From contig JAYKKT010000073.1 in the NCBI GenBank assembly GCA_036023115.1, positions 13,207,001 through 13,271,000 of the forward strand: a stretch of 64,000 bases of DNA, in the 5' to 3' direction. Below are positions 56,747 through 64,000 of this stretch, one piece after another. The position numbers were made by a program, and so were the translations under genes. This stretch comes from Brasenia schreberi (taxonomy: Eukaryota; Streptophyta; Magnoliopsida; Nymphaeales; Cabombaceae). The notes beneath the pieces are model-generated. The model saw nothing but the letters and a program-made list of their open reading frames with translations, ran no database searches and was not told where the DNA came from. Positions within the stretch are counted from its first letter, which is position 1; every line of letters starts with the position of its first letter.

Positions 56747-59700
56747 TCAGCGAGTGATTGGCAAAGACCCTGCAAAGGCGTATCTAGATGAAACCGGTGC
56801 CGACGCGATTTCATGTCTAGGGTCAGCAGAATACACTCGGGCAGCTTCTCCATAAAGAGCTTCACCAGCTGTGTACACTCGGGCAGCATCTCCACGAGGG
56901 GCTTCAGCAGCAGCATGAACATTGTATGTCACAGGCTGCTGACCGCCAACTTCCGAGTAAGCTGCTCCATGGTATCGAGACTGCTCATACACTACAGGCA
57001 AGTGTGCCTCGACTCGACGCTCCGAAACATACAAATGGTCATTATGTGCCAAATGAGGTGCTAGCCCTCTCTCAGGGGGGATTACATGGTACTCCCTATC
57101 ACGCAGAACGTGGTCGTGAATAGCCAACTCTGAAGCAGGAAGAGGTGCTGAGTACCTAGGATCTTGCATGACGAAGGACCGGTGTAGATCTGGAGCAGGA
57201 AAAGGGTACTCCATGCCATGAGGAGACAATTCTGGAGCAGGAACAGGGGCCGAGTGCCTGGGATCTTGCACAGTGGGACGATATAGATCTCTTTCTCTCT
57301 CGGGTGGGATCACATGGTAACCCCTGCCATGAGGAACCAACTCTAGAGCACGGATGGGACCTGGGTACCTGAGATCTTGAACGATTGTGCGGTATCGATC
57401 TCCTTCAGGTGCTGGCATCTGATGTCCACCGCTGCTAGCTTCTATATCATAACGCGAGCTAAATGGTGCAGGAGGCAAAGGCCCATGCAGCTGCTGTCGG
57501 TTGGTCACTGGGTATTGCCGGCTGGTAGGTGGAAGCACCTCGCTCACAGGGTATTGCCGGTTGACGGGAGGAAGCACAACAGCCGCTGCAACCCGCTCAT
57601 TTTCCACATGATAATGCAGAGCAGTTCGACCAGGATAAGGAGGAACCATAGGGCCCCTAACATGCAGTGCAGGTGCAGGTGCAGGTGCAGGTGCAGCTGC
57701 TAACAAATGCTTCTTTTGTTCAATAGACTGGAATAACATGTTAAGACTTTCAACCTGCAAATGCAACACAAAAAGCGCCTAAAATACCACAATATGTTAA
57801 ATACAACTGCACAATTTGAAAATCCAAAACCGGAAAAAGCAACATTCTTTTGAAGAGGCTATAACAGTTATAGATTGTTAGATTATTAATAGTTGTCCTG
57901 TATTAGGTGTCATTCTGTGTCTTAGTGCAGGTTATGCCATTTAGTAGTACTTAAGTACAATTAAGGGTATTTTAGTCTTTCAAGTTATACAACTTATAAA
58001 TAGATAGATTAGCGTTAAACTTAAGAAATGAATGAAAGGATTGGACGGCTGCACAAGAGGCCGATTTTGGTGATTTGAGGCAGATTGGAGGAATGCCTCC
58101 ACTCTGCCAATATCTCTAAGTTTCTTCTTGTTTCAATTAATGAAGTTATCTTTAATATGGTATCAGAGCTTATGAGACGAGTAAATCAGTCTTTATTTTA
58201 TTGAAACGAAGAAATGTTATCGTGAAACATTAAGTTAAAGTGTTGGGAAGAAATCAGCCTGTAATTTCTTGTTGAAAGGGCAGGCGGCAACATTTACTTG
58301 TTGGGAAGAAATCAGCTTATAGTTTCTCTATTTCTGGGCATCCATTAATCGTTCTATTCAAGAAGCAGCGGCCGTAGTGGCCAGCGACAACCTTCATTCT
58401 CAAAAAGTGGCAGTAGTGGCCAGCAGCAACCTTCATCCTCAAGAAATCGTGTCCAGCGACAACAATGGCCAGCGACAACCATTCGTTATTCTCTTGAGTG
58501 ATTTCTTTGTCAATAGCAACCATTAGTTTTCATACTCAAGAAGCAGTTGTCAACGACAAAACTTATTTATTTTCTTGGACAATTATTTTTCTTTGGAATC
58601 TATATCTATCGAAGTGAAAACAGAAGATTAAACAAGGCTTATGAATCTGTCCATAGTTTATTCTCAGGCATCACTTGGACATTCTACGTTGTGTTGGTAC
58701 CATCAGATGCGTTTAAACTTTTTTCAGAGTCCTTTATTCGAACTTGCATATATGGCAAATAAAGGAAAGGGAGTTGAAAATCCAATTGTGATGTTTGATC
58801 ATGTTACCAAAGAAAAAATAGAGAATTTTCAGATTACCACAACCAAGTTAGATGGCAGAAACTACTTGGCGTGGTCTAGATCTGTGGAACTAGCTGTTAT
58901 AACTTGGGAGAGATGGGATCAAACACCAAGCCCAGATACACATGATGCACGATACCCAGTTTGGAGAAGAGAAAACGCATTAATATCATCTTGGTTACTT
59001 CAGTCAATGATCCGATCAATTGCAAAGACATTTATGTTTATCCAATCTGCTCATGAAATTTGGTGTGCAGTGTTAGAAGCTTATTCCAAGAAAAAGAATG
59101 TGATAAAGGAGTACGAAATTTTGAAAAAAATCAAAAAATGTAAACAAGAAACTCGTTCTATAAGTGAATACTGTGCAGATCTTCGAGGACTTTGGGATGA
59201 ACTTCTTTATTACACTAATATAAAATGTTCTCCTGTTCTTCTGAACGAAATGCTGAAATAGAGAAGAAAAAAGTATTTGACCTATTATGGGGTGTAAATC
59301 CAGTATTTGAGCCAATAAAACTGAATATATTAAAGTTAGAAAATAAAGATTTCAAAGTATCAAATATAAGCCTTGTACCAAAACTCGATCTAAATTTACT
59401 TTCCGTTGCTCAAATTTGTGATAATAGTTATATAATTACTTTCTCATCCGAAAATTGTGTGGTGTAGGATCACCTATGAAAGAAGGTGATTGGATAAGAC
59501 CATAGAGAAAGTGGACTATATAAAATTGATAACTTGATTGTACCAAATTTTGAATATTGCGGTGTAATTCATGATAATTCTTTGGCACAAAAGATTGGGT
59601 CACTTAATATAAACAAGGATTGTAATCATGTATTATTTAAAAATAATAAAGGGAGATTTTGTTTGTGAAGAATATATTATTGAAAAATTATATCATATGC

Positions 59701-62700
59701 CTTTCAGTTAGAAAAGTTGTATTGTAAGTAAACCTTTTGAATTGGTTCATACTGATGTTTGGGAAACCACTCTTATTGTCTCTAAAGGAGGAGTCAGATA
59801 CTATGTGACTGATGATTTTAGTAGATATACTTGGATATTTCTCTTAAAACATACATCTAAAGTATTTAGAATTTTTTTTAATATTTCATAGTATGATTAA
59901 GAACCAATTTAACATCACCCTTAAAATCTTTAGATCGAATTCTAGTGGTGAATATGTCAAAAGAATTTCAAAACTATTTGGAAACACATAAATTTTACAC
60001 AAAAAATTATTGCATAAAAACCTTACAACAAAATGGTTTAGCCGAATGAAAACATATTCACCTTATACAAACTATAGAACTCTCTTGGTTGCCAGTACAA
60101 CAACTAAGCATTTTCTCATACTAGATGGGGTTGACTATATAAATTCTTTATTTTCATAAAGCCCTATCATAATTTGTAAGCCTAATGCAACCCTCCTCCT
60201 TTATCCGAGCTTAGGACCTGCCATGCAAGGATGATCCCTTACATGTGCGGAGTTAACTCTTTTGATTGCTAATAAGGTACCAAAATTCTTGTAGGTGAAA
60301 GCTACCCTTGCCACCGTTTATTTAATAAATAGAATGCCTTCTTCTTAACTTGGTAACATTTCTATTTTTTAAATTTTTTTTAGACTTGTCCCAAATTATG
60401 AAAGATTAAGAGTTTTTGGTTGTAAATGTTTTGTTTATACGGATAAGAATGATAAATGATCTCATAGAGCTATAAAGTCTATCTTTCTAGGTTATGACAA
60501 AAAGGGTTATAAGTGTTTTAATCCTAAAGAAGATATATTTTATGTAGAGATCTGAAATTTTTGGAAGACAACTAATACTATGACTTTAACATTGAAGATA
60601 AAGAAAAATATACGTTTCTAAATGACTTTGCAAACTTAGAAGATAGTTAAAATGAAGATAGTGATGGAGAAGAAACCATTGATTCGAGGCAACAAGATGA
60701 ATACATGGATATGAAAATGAGAGAAAACGAGTCTCGTGATGTTATATAGCCTTTTTCATTACACTACATTAAAAAACCTAGAGGACAAGAAAACATTATA
60801 CTACCACATAGAATCCCAAGGCCCCAGAAAGATTTATCCTACAAAACCTTTGAACCTAAAAGAAAAAATCTTATTGCCGTCATTTTACAACTAAAAGAAC
60901 CAAACTTCTATAATCAAGCCAAAGGTATATGAGGATGAGAAAATGCTATATAAGAAGAATTAAAACTTTAGATAAAGCTCAAACTTGGGATATTATAACT
61001 AAACCTAAGGATAAAAAACTTATTAAGTGGAGATAGATATATAAAGTAAAAACATATAGTGATAACACCATTGAAATATATAAAACTAGACTAGTAACTA
61101 AAGGGTATACTCAAGAATACAAAATATACTATAAAGAAACCTTTACTCCGATTGCTAGAATGACAACCATAACCATTTTAATAACTCTTAGTGCTATTAG
61201 AAATTGAAAAGTTTTTCAATTAGATGTTAAGAATGCTTTCTTGAATGGTAACCTAAATGAAGAGGTTCATATGATTCCCCCAAGATTAGATATAGTCCAA
61301 AATCATGTTTTTAAGTTACGAAAAGTCTTATATGGTCTTAAGCAAACCCTTAAGGCTTGTTTAATAGATTTGAAAGCTACATGCATGCTCATAATTTTCT
61401 ATCTTGTTATACTGACACAAGTGATAACATTATTTATAAGGAAGTCAAATGCAGACATTGTAATATTGCTTTTGTATGTTGATGACATGATCGTCACGAG
61501 AAGTGCTGAAAATGACATATTACAAGTTAAAAGGGATATCAACAACGAGTTTGAAATGAAAGAATTTGGTTTGCTTAGTTATTTTTTAGAAATTTAAATT
61601 GTATATTATGATAAATATTCTTTATGTATCAAACAAAATTTGCAAGTGATATTGTTAACATGTTAGGTTTAATCGATGAGAAAAAAGTAGATACCCCAAA
61701 AGTATTTAGAAACAAAATAGAGTAACATATGGAGAGAAACTGGAAGATCCTACACCGTACATACAATTGATAGGAATATTGACTTATCTCACTATCACTC
61801 GCCTAAACATATCACACGTTGTTCACACTGTAAGCCATTTTCAACAAGTTCTTACTAGTGCTAACATGAGTGCGGTTATGAGAATCATCAGATACATTAA
61901 GCACTATGTGGATAAAGGGGTAATTCTAACTTCTTCCTCTTCTCTTAGGTTTGACTACATATACTGATGCAAATTGAGGTGGACATATCAACAATCGACA
62001 TTTCACTATCAATTTTTGTGTATTTTTAGGCGAGTCCTTGATCTCTTGGAAATGCAAGAAATAATAAAAGGTATCTATGTTATCCACTAAAGCATAATAC
62101 TGAACTACGACGATTACTACTGCTGAGATTTCATGGATTGTGGAGCTATTGAAAGACATGGGGGTCATCCTTGAACAAGCATCCATAATGTTTTGTGACA
62201 ACAAGAGTCATATATATATAGCCTCTAATAATACTTTTCATTAAAGAACGAAACATATCGAGATAGATTGCCACCGACTTCTACAAGAAGTCATTGTCAG
62301 TCCCACAATTTCATTTTTTGTTACACAAACTTTTGGTCTATACACCATAAGTTTGAAAGGAGGTGTTAAAGTATGTAATAGGTCTCATAAATTGCCTTGG
62401 TCTGGCTGGGCCGCTAGTGCTTAGGCTAGCCCCCCCAAGACCCAAACTAGCTATTAGTTGCCAACCCCACTCTCTCTTTTCCTTGTTCTCATTTTGTTGT
62501 ATTTTTATCTCATCTTGCTCTATAAATAGAGCTAATTCATTCCTTAATAAAAAAATTGTTTTGCAGCACTTTGGATATTTGGTTTGATTTCTTGAGTGTT
62601 TGTTATTTGAGTTATTTTGTGTATTGAAACACCAAGCATTCGGTGGATCAGTCTCTTGGAGATTCTTGTATCGTGTGATTGGCTAGGATTCCTCAAGTGA

Positions 62701-63249
62701 ATTGAATTTCCCATAAATTAATTCAATATCAAATAATTAGCATTAAATATTAACTAAAGTCCTAGCGACAGGACTAAAAATAATATATTTCTAAGTCAGA
62801 CATGGGACAAATTCTGAAAATAGAGCTTTTGGGGTGTTTTATATGAGTGTGGTACCCTGATAGAAGTGTATTTTTGGTTCACTCTTCACATGGCTTTTCC
62901 AGCAGAATGCCTGGCAACCACAACGCGATAACATAGGGTCATGATATCGTGTCGTTGGCGTCTGATGAATAACCAGTGAAATTTTTTGAGATTAATTCAT
63001 AAGAATTTTGAGGCCCTGCAAAACAAGGCATTGCAACTGCTTATAGTATTTTCTATGCTAGTATTACAGCACCCCATGCCAAACGAAATAACACCAGCAA
63101 AAAGATTCGCACAAAATACTTAGATGACTTATCTTACCACACAAACATACCTGCTGCGCGTTGAGCTCAGGATTAAATTTGGAATTTGAGTAGTAGTTTT
63201 CCTTGATTGCATGCCTGAACGTACTTTCTGGTACAGGCAGGCACTCCCT
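56747..63249 (-). CDS. DCD-domain protein, last two exons (5' part outside window)
   Basis: Two exons are visible: 63249-63151 (33 codons, phase 0 at both ends) and 57754-56747 (335 codons plus stop). The first encodes the end of a Development and Cell Death (DCD) domain: '[19 protein letters not shown]' and 'FNPELNAQQ', continued as 'VESLNMLFQ' in the last exon. DCD proteins are plant-specific factors linked to stress, ER-stress cell death and development; the domain is thought to mediate protein contacts. The long C-terminal region is low-complexity: an Ala-Pro run (about 10 residues near its start), repeated 'RYP', 'QDPRYSAP' and 'YHVIPPERE' units, and Arg/Tyr-rich ends. These imperfect repeats suggest internal duplication. 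Start codon and most of the DCD domain lie to the right of 64000. The last intron (57755-63150) holds Copia DNA. The frame is intact. Confidence 0.85.
57876..59330 (+). mobile_element. Copia-3a, 5' LTR and gag only
   Basis: The LTR (about 57876-58157) starts 'tgttagatt' and is followed by a perfect initiator-Met primer site 'tggtatcagagct' (58158-58170). A gag frame lies at 58752-59261: '[12 protein letters not shown]', '[15 protein letters not shown]', '[13 protein letters not shown]' and '[11 protein letters not shown]'. It is clearly related to Copia-1 gag. A stop at 59259-59261 is followed by continuing gag-like sequence ('[11 protein letters not shown]'). After about 59330 the sequence switches to a different Copia; no matching 3' LTR exists in the window. 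Confidence 0.82.
59331..62650 (+). mobile_element. Copia-3b, decayed pol and 3' LTR of a different Copia family
   Basis: Pieces in order: end of protease ('[12 protein letters not shown]', 59375-59415), integrase fragments (59690-60060 and 60330-60560), RT 61200-61600 ('[13 protein letters not shown]', '[12 protein letters not shown]') and 61767-61967, and RNase H near 62060-62290 ('KHIEIDCH'). A polypurine run 'gaaaggagg' precedes a 3' LTR starting 'tgttaaagtatg' at 62364, with a TATA-like 'tataaata' at 62521. This LTR is unrelated to that of Copia-3a. The right end is uncertain. Frames are heavily broken. Confidence 0.72.
60097..60320 (-). mobile_element. Short RTE LINE fragment inside Copia-3b
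   Basis: It begins with the family tail in reverse ('caacaactaagcattttctc') and contains 'aagcctaatgcaaccctcct', also found in the VIM intron. It interrupts the integrase region. A 6-mer 'ttgcca' occurs on both sides, a possible duplication. Confidence 0.65.
62651..63150. other. Remaining intron DNA of the DCD gene
   Basis: AT-rich, with no domain or repeat recognised. It ends at the donor 'gtatgt' (reverse complement of 63145-63150) of the 33-codon exon. Confidence 0.5.
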
Positions 63250-63417
63250 CTGTAATGCAAACATCACCTATTGACATGACAAAATTTTAGTGATAGCCAA
63301 ATGACAATAGAAACTGAATTTAATTAAAAGAAGAATCTATAACTTTCCCCGAAATAGAAGACAAGTGGAATGCAAGCTAGGATGGGGTCACACAACATAA
63401 AACAGCACATGGACAAC

Positions 63418-64000
63418 CAATAATAACAACTAAGCCTTTTTCCATATGAGATGGAGTCGGCTACATGGATTCTTTGTTTTCACAGTCTTATCATGTATCA
63501 TATTGACAGTTAACTCAGCCTGAGCTAAATCATTCTTTATTTTTCTTTCAACACTTTTGTGGTTTTTTTCTTCCTCTTTTAATATTTTCACAATCTAGTT
63601 TTTTATTCTTTCTTACTGGAGCTTCCTTTGGTCATCTTTCTACATATTCAAACCATCTTAAACAATTTTCTCTCGTTTTATTATCTATTGGTGTCACTCT
63701 CAATTTATTTCTAATAACCTCATTATGTATACAGTTTTCCTTGTATGACCACTCAATCATCTCAACATCTTCATTTCTGTCTCGAACATCTTTTGTACAT
63801 ATTGATGATTAATCGCTCAACACTCATAATCATAAAACATAAGAGGTCTAATTGTTGACTTATACTACTTACTTTTCAACTTTAATGGTATCTTGTCACA
63901 TAAAATACCTAATACCCCTCTCCATTTTAACTAACCTGCATTAATTCTATGCATAATATCTCCATCAAATTTTCCGTGACTTTGAAAAACTGACTCTAGA
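63418..64000 (-). mobile_element. RTE LINE fragment running off the window
   Basis: The left end is the tail ('aacaactaagcctttttcc', then 'gtcggctacatgg'). The body matches 10853-11400 in order, including the equivalents of 'RLRWFGHIERR' and 'LRWMSGHTRK' with several indels. Its 5' side extends beyond 64000. It lies in the intron upstream of the DCD exon. Confidence 0.85.

Overview
This window is nuclear DNA from a flowering plant. The coding genes are split by spliceosomal GT-AG introns, three of them encode chloroplast proteins, and the DNA between them is AT-rich and full of plant-type Copia, RTE-LINE and hAT elements and (CT)n/(AT)n microsatellites. I cannot name the species from sequence alone.

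Layout. (1) 2.4-10.4 kb holds a cluster of three plastid-protein genes. A short rubredoxin-like membrane protein (minus) and a CCB1-type cytochrome b6 cofactor-assembly factor (plus) are divergent and share a 304-bp intergenic region. An FKBP19-type lumenal immunophilin (minus) converges on CCB1. The rubredoxin gene is intact. CCB1 has a 1-bp insertion that shifts its conserved C-terminus. The FKBP19 gene carries at least five small indels or lost splice sites. (2) 10.4-22.3 kb is intergenic: a 5'-truncated RTE LINE, a possible Gypsy solo LTR, two hAT elements (one hosting an RTE LINE) and several microsatellites. (3) 22.3-51.5 kb is a complete nine-exon VIM/ORTHRUS (UHRF1-like) gene of 682 codons with PHD, RING, SRA and RING domains. 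Its intron 5 is about 24.8 kb long. (4) 51.5-64 kb holds LINE fragments and the 3' part of a DCD-domain gene (minus, 5' end outside the window), whose last intron is filled by two Copia fragments.

The giant VIM intron is a stack of nested transposons whose order can be read from target-site duplications. A hAT element (hAT-2) was split by Copia-1 (26149-43453). Copia-1 then received two more copies of the same hAT family (hAT-1 and hAT-3), an RTE LINE, an opposite-strand Copia-2 (37426-41516), and a small DNA insertion carrying a captured hnRNP-type RRM exon. Copia-1 also contains a hairpin-like inverted duplication and a 116-bp tandem array.

Functionally, the first three genes concern thylakoid protein biogenesis, and the VIM protein is expected to maintain CG methylation. 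A gene of that role carrying some 19 kb of transposon sequence inside one intron is the most suggestive feature of the window. I found no convincing new multi-gene system; the novelty lies in the nested architecture, the captured RRM, and the decay pattern of the plastid gene cluster.
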